From Planctomycetia bacterium (lineage in GTDB: Bacteria > Planctomycetota > Planctomycetia > Gemmatales > Gemmataceae): 50,822 nt of DNA. The notes beneath the pieces are model-generated. The model did no database searches, was not told the origin of the DNA, and saw only the letters and a program-made list of their open reading frames with translations. The number at the start of each line of letters is the position of its first letter. The first letter of the stretch is position 1. This document shows positions 43,543 to 50,822 of this stretch, piece by piece. Position numbers and translations under genes: made by a program. The stretch spans positions 1 to 50,822 of the forward strand of contig SYLG01000183.1 of assembly GCA_005808665.1 (NCBI GenBank), given 5' to 3'.

Positions 43543-44460
43543 CTATGCCACAACCCGAACGGTAGTTAGCGAGGAAATCAAACGGTGGTCCGACCATTTC
43601 CAGACAACCTTTTTATCCCGGGTCACCTCAAAAGCGTGGGCCCCTTTTCCCTCCTGATTTCGGAGGAAATTGCCCACAATCAGGTTTCCGTTTGGTAAAA
43701 CCTGAATGCTCGATACCCAAGTGATGTTCAGTTCAGGTGCATCCTTGGTACCAAACTCCCAGGCAATTCGTTTTTCCGGAGTAACCTCAAGCACCCGTTT
43801 TTGCGTCCCACAGGAAATAAGCGTGTTTCCGTTCGCCAGGCGCTTGGCATCTCCCGCATTTTCTACCCCTGTATATTCCCAAACCATTTTGCCCACCGCA
43901 TCCACCTCACGAACCGCCCCTTCTCCCTCATGAGCGGAAAGAATATTGCCATTGGGCAACTGGCTGATGTTCCTTACCTGAAGGTGATACCCTTTTTCGG
44001 TGGTGGTTAATGGGGTAATGTGGACAATTTTACCCTGGGGATTTACCTCCACAGCCTGGCAAGGCCCCTGTTCGGCCAGCAAAGTATTGCCATTGGCAAG
44101 TCGCCTGCAACCCAAAACCTGAGGGCATTTACTGACATAACTCCATACCTCCTTTCCCATACGGGTGACCTCCCTGACACCGGTGGGTTTTCCTCCAAAA
44201 GCATATAGGATGTTTCCGTTTGCCAAAACTTCAAACATTACGGCAATACCTGGCGGTTTGTGTTCCCACACCAATTTGCCAAACCCATCCAGTTCGACCA
44301 ATCGATTGGGCCCTTTGCCATATTCAAAGAACATGATTTTATGGCGTTTAATCTCCTCGTTTTGGGATCTTGCATAAGGATTGACCAATAATGGTTCAAC
44401 CGCAAACCCCGCTATGGCCAAAGTGCCCATGCGGACAAAGGATCGACGGGAAACAGGCAT
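43543..44460 (-). CDS. Tat-exported beta-propeller protein (PQQ/arylsulfotransferase-like repeats)
   Basis: 305 residues from ATG at 44458-44460, preceded by AAAGGA (an in-frame TTG at 44475 is less likely). The Tat signal SRRSFVRMG is at 4-12, followed by a hydrophobic stretch. The rest is a run of blade-like units of 35-45 residues, each with the pattern ...LANGNILxA..., ...EVTRMGKEVWSY..., ...EVDAVGKMVWEYTG... and ...EVTRDKKVVWKW. This gives a six- or seven-bladed propeller. No catalytic motif is visible, so an extracytoplasmic binding role is likely. Divergent from the cytochrome operon at 44855. Confidence 0.8.
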   Translation of the reverse strand: MPVSRRSFVRMGTLAIAGFAVEPLLVNPYARSQNEEIKRHKIMFFEYGKGPNRLVELDGFGKLVWEHKPPGIAVMFEVLANGNILYAFGGKPTGVREVTRMGKEVWSYVSKCPQVLGCRRLANGNTLLAEQGPCQAVEVNPQGKIVHITPLTTTEKGYHLQVRNISQLPNGNILSAHEGEGAVREVDAVGKMVWEYTGVENAGDAKRLANGNTLISCGTQKRVLEVTPEKRIAWEFGTKDAPELNITWVSSIQVLPNGNLIVGNFLRNQEGKGAHAFEVTRDKKVVWKWSDHRLISSLTTVRVVA

Positions 44461-44657
44461 ACCGAATCCTTTCAAACCTTATTGGGATCGTCAAATGGTT
44501 TCAAAAAACGGATTGGAAAAAAGGGGACTCTTTCCTTGCGGTCTTGTTTCTGGCTACTTCATAAATCTTAGGTGGATGGTACTATCCAACCAGATTAGGT
44601 TTCGTGCCTGGTTGGTTCGGGATGACAAGACCAAGTCCAAATGGTGCATGGTTTGGC

Positions 44658-44686
44658 TTGAAATCCAGCTCAAAATGGCCTATCAT
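44658..44686 (+). promoter_or_regulatory. Candidate sigma-70 promoter for the PSCyt/DUF1501 operon
   Basis: TTGAAA (44658-44663) and TATCAT (44681-44686) with exactly 17 bases between, each five of six matches to consensus. The predicted start near 44693 gives a leader of about 160 nt to the ATG at 44855. The 394-bp gap (44461-44854) otherwise shows no gene; the frame there is open but without family features. Confidence 0.5.
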
Positions 44687-44854
44687 AATCATACTGCTTT
44701 GATCCTTCCTTTTTGCTTTTCTCCCGCTTTCCACCTGAATTGTCTTTGCACGATGGATCCAAGCCAAGGAGCAAAAAGTTCCCCCTCAAAAAAAACAGCC
44801 TTTCGCCAAGGGTCCAGGGCGGCACCTGGCCAAGACACGGAGATTCCCAATCCA

Positions 44855-47800
44855 ATGGTCCGCTTTTCTGGCCTTATTTCCGTAATCCTTGGGGCCTTTC
44901 CTGTATGGGCACAAACCCCGAGTGATCATTTCGAGTCAAAGGTTCGCCCGCTGTTATTGGCCAAATGTGCATCCTGCCACGGAACAGAAAAATCCAAAGG
45001 TGGCCTTCGCCTGGATGGGTCAGGGATTGCCAGGGGAGGCGAATCGGGACCGGTCCTCGTGCCAGGTATGCCGGACCAAAGCCTATTGATCAAGGCGGTG
45101 CGTCAAACGGGTGACTTGAAAATGCCCCCCAAGGGTCAGCTTAATGATCACGAAATAGCCAGCCTGGCCACCTGGATAAAGGACGGTGCGATTTGGCCCA
45201 TTGAACCCACCTCTCCATCCATGGAAAACAAGGCGGTAATACGCTCCCTCGAACCAAATGCGGTTCCCCTGCAAAAGCACCTCCAGGCCTGGTACCGGGC
45301 AGACACGCTTTTGGTGCCCGATGGCAAGCCGGTGGCCATTTGGCCAGACTCAAGCGGAAAGGGCCGTGACCTCACCGCGACCAGTGGGGTTCGGGTTGGA
45401 GGGGTGGGTCAACCAGGGACATTCCTGAAAAACGGTTCCATAAATGGTAGGCCCTCCGTTCGGTTTGACCCCGAAACAGGATTTTCTGGTTCCCCTGATT
45501 CCCCAGTCGATATCAAAGGCGATGCCGCCTTTACTCTTTTCGTGGTCATGAACCTCAAGCCGACCAATGTACCGCATATTCATGATGGGATTGTGGGAAT
45601 AGGAAACCCGGCAAACCCGACCGGAAACCCGGGAAAGCCCTTGGCGGCCCTTATTCAAATCACAAGGAATCCGGAACCGGAACTCAAACTGGCCGGTGGC
45701 TGGAATCATGATGCCACCCTCGGGAAAAACTCCTTTGAGTCACTCTGGAACCGCCCCGTTCTCTTAACCATTGTTAAAAATCCGGGTCCGTTACGATCTT
45801 CGACTCGCTTTTTTATTGATGGGGTCCCTTCGGAGGAACGCCCTATTAAGCTAAAGGTCGATGGCAGCGATGCCGTTCCGGACATCCGCCACCGGGATGA
45901 CATCGGGCTCTATATGGGGAAGGCCCTGGCCTGGTGCGGCAGCATCCGGGGAGATCTTGGGGAGGTACTCATTTACAACACCGCCCTGACGGACGAAGAC
46001 CGGAAAGGTGTTGAGGTGGGTTTGGCCGGGAAACATGGCTTCATTCACCCGGCAATCCTGGCCCAAAGCAAAGCCTCATTCACCCCCGAAGCCAAAGCAT
46101 TTTGGGCCTTCCAAAAAGTGAAATCCGGAGTCCCCCCCAAGGTACACAATGAACCCTGGATAAAATCCCCCCTGGATCGTTTTATCCTGGCCCGCCTTGA
46201 AGCAGCCGGCATCAAGCCTAGCCCACCAGCCGACAAAAAGACACTTATCCGCCGAGTTACTTTTGACCTGACCGGATTACCCCCAACACCTGACGAAATC
46301 GATTTGTTTATCAAGGACACCGGGCCCGATGCCTTCGAAAAGGTGGTGGACCGATTGCTCCAATCCCCTCATTATGGGGAGCGTTGGGGGCGACATTGGC
46401 TCGATATTGTCCGCTATGCGGAATCCACCGCCAATGACGCCAACGCTGTCCTGCGTTACGCATGGCGCTACCGCGATTATGTGGTGCGAGCATTCAACAC
46501 CGACAAGCCTTATGATCAATTCCTGATCGAACAGTTGGCGGGCGACCTGCTCACACCCAGCGGAAACCTCAACCGGGACGCCGAATCCATCATTGCCACC
46601 GGGTTCCTGATGATTGGACCAAAGGCCCTGGCAGAAACCGACAAGGAACAAAGTCGAAGGGACATCATTGATGATCAGATCGACACCACCGGCCGAGCCA
46701 TGCTTGGGATGACCCTTGGTTGTGCCCGCTGCCACGACCACAAGTTTGATCCGATCCCGGCGGTCGATTATTACTCCCTGGCCGGTATATTTCGTGGCAC
46801 CGAAGTGTTTCTCAATGAAAGCCGTAACGCCACGATGTGGCAGGAGTGGCCCCTGCTCCAGTTGCCCGGGGAACAACCGATCATGGTGATGGCTCCCAAA
46901 GAATCCCGCCCCACCAACCTGAATGTGGCTTTGCGGGGAAACTATCAGACCCCAGGGATCCTGGCACCCCGCCGATTTCTCCAAATCCTCGCCGGCGAGG
47001 GTCATCCACCTATCACTACAACCCAAAGCGGCCGTTTGGAGCTGGCCAGGTGGATCGGCTCCAAGGAAAACCCGCTCACTGCAAGGGTCATGGTCAATCG
47101 CATGTGGCAACATCACTTTGGCACAGGATTGGTGACCACCTCGGACAACTTTGGTGTGCGGGGCGATAAACCTTCGCATCCTGAATTGCTCGATTGGCTT
47201 GCTGCCGAGTTTATGGCAAACGATTGGTCCGTGAAAAAACTCCATCGCCTGATTCTCCTATCCAGTACCTATCAAACGGGAAACCTTTCCGGGGAAAATG
47301 CCCTTAAAACCGATCCCGCCAATCGGTTACTTGGCAGAACCACCCGAAAGCGTCTGGATGCCGAATCCGTTCGGGATTTCCTGTTGGCGGTAAGTGGTAA
47401 AATGGACCGGACCATTGGAGGCAACGATTCCGGAGAACTCCTTTACAAGGAAGCAGAGGATATTAACGCTCTCATTCGGCCCAATCGCCTTCAACCCTAT
47501 CACCCTGTTTACACTAATTCCGTCCGGAGGAGCATCTACCTCCCTGTGGTTCGTAACGCCATTCCGGACATTTTCTCCCTTTTTGACGGTGCCGATCCAA
47601 ATGGCGTAACCACTAAACGAAACGATACCACCGTAGCCTCCCAAGCCTTGTACCTACTCAATCATCCTTTTGTTCGCGAGCAATCGTTGCACTTTGCCAT
47701 TCACCTTTTGTCCGACCCAAAAATAAAGGATTCAGACCGGATCGCACTTGGATTTCGCCGTGCCTTGGGAAGACAGCCCCTCGTAAATGAGCTGAAAGAG

Positions 47801-47935
47801 GTTGTAGATTTCCTGGCAACCTACCAAAATCAGGCTTTGAAACTGGGCGTCGAAACCGGGGTTGCCCAAAGAAACGCATGGCAAAGTTTTTGTCAATCCC
47901 TCCTTTTACGAAACGAGTTTCTTTATGTCGATTAA
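44855..47935 (+). CDS. Planctomycete cytochrome C / DUF1549 / DUF1553 protein with LamG-like domain
   Basis: About 1026 residues from ATG at 44855 (signal peptide to PVWAQ; the frame is open to 44381, ORF start unlikely). A class-I-like haem motif CASCH lies at 38-42 (PSCyt1). LamG/concanavalin-like beta region about 130-400. PSCyt2/DUF1549 about 435-645 with KSPLDRFILARLEAAGI and a second CARCH motif at 623-627. DUF1553 about 725-1000 (LARWIGSKENPLTARVMVNRMWQ). Thought to act with the adjacent DUF1501 protein in the periplasm; substrate unknown. The DUF1501 gene starts 13 bp downstream. Confidence 0.95.
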   Translation: MVRFSGLISVILGAFPVWAQTPSDHFESKVRPLLLAKCASCHGTEKSKGGLRLDGSGIARGGESGPVLVPGMPDQSLLIKAVRQTGDLKMPPKGQLNDHEIASLATWIKDGAIWPIEPTSPSMENKAVIRSLEPNAVPLQKHLQAWYRADTLLVPDGKPVAIWPDSSGKGRDLTATSGVRVGGVGQPGTFLKNGSINGRPSVRFDPETGFSGSPDSPVDIKGDAAFTLFVVMNLKPTNVPHIHDGIVGIGNPANPTGNPGKPLAALIQITRNPEPELKLAGGWNHDATLGKNSFESLWNRPVLLTIVKNPGPLRSSTRFFIDGVPSEERPIKLKVDGSDAVPDIRHRDDIGLYMGKALAWCGSIRGDLGEVLIYNTALTDEDRKGVEVGLAGKHGFIHPAILAQSKASFTPEAKAFWAFQKVKSGVPPKVHNEPWIKSPLDRFILARLEAAGIKPSPPADKKTLIRRVTFDLTGLPPTPDEIDLFIKDTGPDAFEKVVDRLLQSPHYGERWGRHWLDIVRYAESTANDANAVLRYAWRYRDYVVRAFNTDKPYDQFLIEQLAGDLLTPSGNLNRDAESIIATGFLMIGPKALAETDKEQSRRDIIDDQIDTTGRAMLGMTLGCARCHDHKFDPIPAVDYYSLAGIFRGTEVFLNESRNATMWQEWPLLQLPGEQPIMVMAPKESRPTNLNVALRGNYQTPGILAPRRFLQILAGEGHPPITTTQSGRLELARWIGSKENPLTARVMVNRMWQHHFGTGLVTTSDNFGVRGDKPSHPELLDWLAAEFMANDWSVKKLHRLILLSSTYQTGNLSGENALKTDPANRLLGRTTRKRLDAESVRDFLLAVSGKMDRTIGGNDSGELLYKEAEDINALIRPNRLQPYHPVYTNSVRRSIYLPVVRNAIPDIFSLFDGADPNGVTTKRNDTTVASQALYLLNHPFVREQSLHFAIHLLSDPKIKDSDRIALGFRRALGRQPLVNELKEVVDFLATYQNQALKLGVETGVAQRNAWQSFCQSLLLRNEFLYVD

Positions 47936-47948
47936 CCCAAAGGATGCC

Positions 47949-49355
47949 ATGATCCCCTCGACCCGTCGTGAACTCATTTCCCAATGTGCCCTCGGTTTTG
48001 GTGGAATTTCCCTTGCTGGTCTCCTTGGGGACAAAGCCTATGGAGAAACGACTTTCCCGGATCCCTTGGCTCCCAAACCTCCGCACTTTCCCGCCAAGGC
48101 AAAGCATGTGATTTTTTTGTTTATGCACGGAGGTGTCTCTCATGTGGACACCTTCGACCCAAAACCCAAACTCACAGAATGGAATGGCAAACCCTTGCCA
48201 ATCGCCAAGCCAAAATTCGAGTTTGCTCCTACCGGGAATCTGCTTGCTTCCCCGTGGAAGTTCAAAAAATATGGTCAATCCGGTACGGAATTCAGCGAAT
48301 TATTCCCACAAGTTGCCACCCAAGCGGACGATATCTGCATCATCCGATCCATGAATGGAGGCAACGAAGTTTCCCATGGCCCGGCCTTACTGCGGATGAA
48401 TACCGGCGATGGCGTTTTCAATCGCCCAAGCCTGGGTGCCTGGACTCTTTATGGTCTTGGAACGCCAAACCGTGATTTGCCTGGTTTCGTCTCTTTCAGT
48501 CCCTCGCTCTACCATGGGGGTGCCCAAAACTATGGGTCCGCTTTTCTGCCCGCCTCTTTCCAAGGGACTCGCGTGGGGGATGGAAACACTCTTTTTCTCA
48601 ATGGGGGCTTGGCCAATACTTCGCCCTCAGACATGACAGGCCTTCAGCGCCTCCAGTTGAATTTGCTATCAAACGCCAACCGGGAGCATTCAAAAAACGC
48701 CGGGACTGACGGTCGTCTGAACGCCCGAACCGAAACCTTTGAATTGGCCTACCGCATGCAGGCAGCCGCCCCAAAAGTTTTTGATTTGTCCAAGGAAACC
48801 GACAAAGCAAAAGGACTTTATGGTATCGGCGAAGAACCCACCGATGAATTTGGCCGCCAATGCCTGCTCGCGCGACGGATGGTTGAGGCTGGAGTCCGTT
48901 TCATTCAGGTAAACCATGGCTATCCGCGAAACTATTGGGACGCCCATGGTGACCTGCGGGCAAATCACAGCTCGAGTGCCAGGAAAGTGGACAAACCTAT
49001 TGCCGGACTCCTTGCGGATTTGAAGGAAAGGGGACTGTTAAGGGAAACACTTGTTGTCTTTGGTACGGAGTTTGGTCGAACCCCTGCGGGTCAAGGAACG
49101 GATGGCAGGGATCACCACCCTCATGCCTTTTCGGTCTGGCTTGCGGGAGGGGGAGTCAAGGGGGGAATGACCTATGGCTTGACGGATGATTTCGGTTACT
49201 ATGTTGCCGAAAACAAGGTGACAATCCCGGACTTGCACGCCACGATTTTACACTTGCTCGGTTTGGACCATACCAAACTTACCTATCGTTATGCGGGCCG
49301 CGATTTCCGCCTGACCGATGTCCACGGCGAGGTGGTAAGGCCCATTTTGGCATGA
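47949..49355 (+). CDS. Tat-exported DUF1501 protein (sulfatase-like)
   Basis: 468 residues from ATG at 47949 (RBS AAAGGA just upstream; longer in-frame starts exist). Tat-type signal STRRELISQCALGFGG, then an alkaline-phosphatase-superfamily fold: HVIFLFMHGGVSHVDTFDPKP as the first metal-binding region, later FGTEFGRTPAGQGTDGRDHHP. DUF1501 proteins are nearly always encoded next to DUF1549/DUF1553 cytochrome proteins in Planctomycetes and are assumed to be partners. Start lies 13 bp past the previous stop, so they are co-transcribed. Biochemical activity is unproven. Confidence 0.95.
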   Translation: MIPSTRRELISQCALGFGGISLAGLLGDKAYGETTFPDPLAPKPPHFPAKAKHVIFLFMHGGVSHVDTFDPKPKLTEWNGKPLPIAKPKFEFAPTGNLLASPWKFKKYGQSGTEFSELFPQVATQADDICIIRSMNGGNEVSHGPALLRMNTGDGVFNRPSLGAWTLYGLGTPNRDLPGFVSFSPSLYHGGAQNYGSAFLPASFQGTRVGDGNTLFLNGGLANTSPSDMTGLQRLQLNLLSNANREHSKNAGTDGRLNARTETFELAYRMQAAAPKVFDLSKETDKAKGLYGIGEEPTDEFGRQCLLARRMVEAGVRFIQVNHGYPRNYWDAHGDLRANHSSSARKVDKPIAGLLADLKERGLLRETLVVFGTEFGRTPAGQGTDGRDHHPHAFSVWLAGGGVKGGMTYGLTDDFGYYVAENKVTIPDLHATILHLLGLDHTKLTYRYAGRDFRLTDVHGEVVRPILA

Positions 49356-49443
49356 ATCTTGGATTCCAAAAACAGGAACCGGTACGGGTATTTGTATTTT
49401 CAATGCCTAGGATTCCCATACAGCCTTCCCCAGAGTGAATTTC

Positions 49444-50727
49444 ATGAAAGTCATCTTCCTGGTTTGTTTCTCCCTTATCGGCTTGGGATGGTCTGCCAAA
49501 CATGGCAGGGCTGACGAGGCAATATCCGCCTTTTTTGAACAAACGGTTTGGGCAAAGGTCGGGGAACGGACTTGTTTGAAATGTCACAAAGTCGGTGGCG
49601 AAGCCGAGGAATCCAAATTTGTTTTGGCCGACCCCAAGCGAAGTCTGGATCAACCAGAAACGCTTCGAAACAATCAAGCCGTTTTCGCCAAGGTGGCTCG
49701 ACTGGAAGCAGGGGTACATCAATCAAGGATGCTCCTGAAGGTGGTCGGCAAACTCAATCACGGTGGGAAGGAGGTGTTCAAGGTTGATTCCCCGGAATAC
49801 CGGATACTTGCCGATTGGGTAAAACGCCAGAACACACGGCCGCCTGGACCCCGACCCAATGTTGTTAACAAAAATGCCCGCCCCTTTTTTGATGGGATAG
49901 TGATGCTGGATGACCGACGGTTGCTTCGCCGGGTTACCCTTTCCTTGGCAGGGCGATTACCCAGCGAGGCGGAAATTGCCGCGGTTGCCAAAGGTGGTTT
50001 CAAAGCCATTCCAAAGCTCCTGGATCAGGTTTTGGGTGAGGATGCCTTTTATGACCGGCTCCGGGAAGGATTCAATGACATCTTTCTCACCGAAGGATAC
50101 GATGATGTTCCTGAAAATGCCCTCTCCTATGAACATTTCAGTACGACAAGGGGTTGGACCCAAAATCATGATTTGAGCCACATCAAGGACGAAAAGGAAC
50201 GACGCCAAGCTGGTTACAAGCTTTCCAATGATTACAGGAAGGCAATGTTGGGTGAACCGATGAAGCTCATCGAACACATCGTTAAAAATGACCGGCCATT
50301 TACGGAAATCGTGACGGCGGATTACATCATGGTCACCCCCTACACCTCCCGGGGATATGGGATTTTTACCGAGCTGAAATCCCGGTTCAAAAACCCGGAG
50401 GACCCATTCGAATACATCCCTGTGAAACTCAAAGCCCTCGTGGGAAGGAATCGGGTGGAGGATCAGGACTCAGCCACCGGCTTCTATGCTCATGCCGGCC
50501 TTCTTAGCAACTTTCAATACCTGAAGCGTTTCCCTACCACCGAAACCAACCGCAACCGCCAAAGGTCCAGGGTCTATTTCCAACACTTCCTTGGCATTGA
50601 TGTTTTGGAGCTGGCGGCACGGGTTTCAGATGCGGCCGCGGTTACCGCAAAATATGAAAATCCCACCATGCAAGCCTCGGAATGTAAGGTGGACCCCAAA
50701 TGCTGGACAAAAAACGGGGTCAGCTAA
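49444..50727 (+). CDS. DUF1549-like secreted cytochrome-type protein with abrupt C-terminus
   Basis: About 427 residues from ATG at 49444 (GTG at 49435 is the alternative). Signal peptide to HGRADE; haem motif CLKCH at 44-48; DUF1549-like helical section about 155-220 (RRLLRRVTLSLAGRLPSE). The end reads NPTMQASECKVDPKCWTKNGVS. In the related proteins I know, a TMQAxEC segment starts a second CxxCH haem motif followed by about 100 more residues, which are absent here. A second reading frame starts at 50700 inside this end. Third gene of the operon, 88 bp after DUF1501. Confidence 0.85.
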   Translation: MKVIFLVCFSLIGLGWSAKHGRADEAISAFFEQTVWAKVGERTCLKCHKVGGEAEESKFVLADPKRSLDQPETLRNNQAVFAKVARLEAGVHQSRMLLKVVGKLNHGGKEVFKVDSPEYRILADWVKRQNTRPPGPRPNVVNKNARPFFDGIVMLDDRRLLRRVTLSLAGRLPSEAEIAAVAKGGFKAIPKLLDQVLGEDAFYDRLREGFNDIFLTEGYDDVPENALSYEHFSTTRGWTQNHDLSHIKDEKERRQAGYKLSNDYRKAMLGEPMKLIEHIVKNDRPFTEIVTADYIMVTPYTSRGYGIFTELKSRFKNPEDPFEYIPVKLKALVGRNRVEDQDSATGFYAHAGLLSNFQYLKRFPTTETNRNRQRSRVYFQHFLGIDVLELAARVSDAAAVTAKYENPTMQASECKVDPKCWTKNGVS

Positions 50728-50822
50728 GCTTTGAAATTCCCCCTGTTGAATCTTTCAATCCGTTAACCAAGCATGATTTTTCGGCACCGGACCCCTCACC
50801 AAAAGTGGGGGTTCGTGACGAA
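50700..50822 (+). CDS. Start of an unknown gene running off the window (partial)
   Basis: ATG at 50700 with AAGGTGG seven bases before opens a frame of 41 codons to the window edge (MLDKKRGQLSFEIPPVESFN...). It overlaps the preceding gene by 28 bases in another frame. A 9-bp hairpin, ACCCCTCAC over GTGGGGGT, sits near 50788-50812 inside it. No family is recognisable from so few residues. It could be a new gene that replaced the missing 3' end of its neighbour, or a normal overlapping next gene. Confidence 0.4.
   Translation, partial: MLDKKRGQLSFEIPPVESFNPLTKHDFSAPDPSPKVGVRDE

Noticed and set aside
44381-44854. A 158-residue N-terminal extension of the DUF1549/DUF1553 protein.
   Set aside because: It overlaps the opposite-strand propeller gene, crosses the likely promoter and would place the signal peptide internally.

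Overview
The window reads as chromosomal DNA of a planctomycete, most likely in or near the Gemmatales, with moderate G+C by eye. The evidence is protein-family content: a DUF1549/DUF1553 cytochrome-type protein with a paired DUF1501 protein (44855-49355), a very large PVC-type haem-binding dehydrogenase-like protein (4068-7481), a DUF4214 adhesin-like protein with an LESLEKRENPA motif near its N-terminus, methanopterin-pathway genes (beta-RFAP synthase and DUF447) and a PPi-type phosphofructokinase. I see no rRNA, tRNA, CRISPR array or recognisable insertion sequence.

Layout. 1-2151: the end of an unknown gene, then a secreted M28 aminopeptidase. 11503-2306 (minus strand) is a compact seven-gene run: pyrB, an FGGY sugar kinase, a small membrane protein, an SGNH-like hydrolase, the large PVC haem protein, bioF and a BioH-like esterase; the last three are linked by ATGA stop/start overlaps. 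11757-14522 encodes a beta-rich surface protein with its own terminator. 15104-17511 holds a membrane YdjM-like hydrolase, an unknown protein and a Gfo/Idh/MocA oxidoreductase. 21978-17518 (minus) is TPM-domain protein, hemC, and a U32 peptidase-like Fe-S enzyme. 22167-25031 (minus) holds a Cys-nucleophile alpha/beta hydrolase and the methanopterin pair. 25114-30122 (plus) carries an MBL-fold hydrolase, htpG, a histidine phosphatase and PPi-PFK.

34764-30160 (minus) is a three-gene operon: an ExbB/MotA-type channel protein with a long helical tail plus two different single-TM partners. The two partners share a soluble domain that I count three times across them. Only one partner has an Asp in its TM helix. 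34940-39274 encodes two large exported proteins. 39373-41319 has a pseudo-receiver and a DNA-binding protein with a C-terminal TM helix. 41381-42655 is a uronate isomerase-like amidohydrolase.

The most striking non-coding signal is 42863-43069: a near-consensus sigma-54 (-24/-12) promoter followed by about 180 nt that fold into four consecutive hairpins with C-only or C-rich loops (CCCC, TCCCC, TCCCCC, ATCCCCC), the last being a strong intrinsic terminator. This looks like a sigma-54-driven, C-loop (anti-Shine-Dalgarno type) small RNA. A small lipoprotein gene with its own terminator follows.

43543-50822: a Tat-exported beta-propeller protein, then a cytochrome/DUF1549/DUF1553 - DUF1501 - cytochrome operon. 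The last cytochrome-type gene appears to stop at the point where a second haem motif would be expected, and another reading frame with a good ribosome-binding site starts inside its end and runs off the window.
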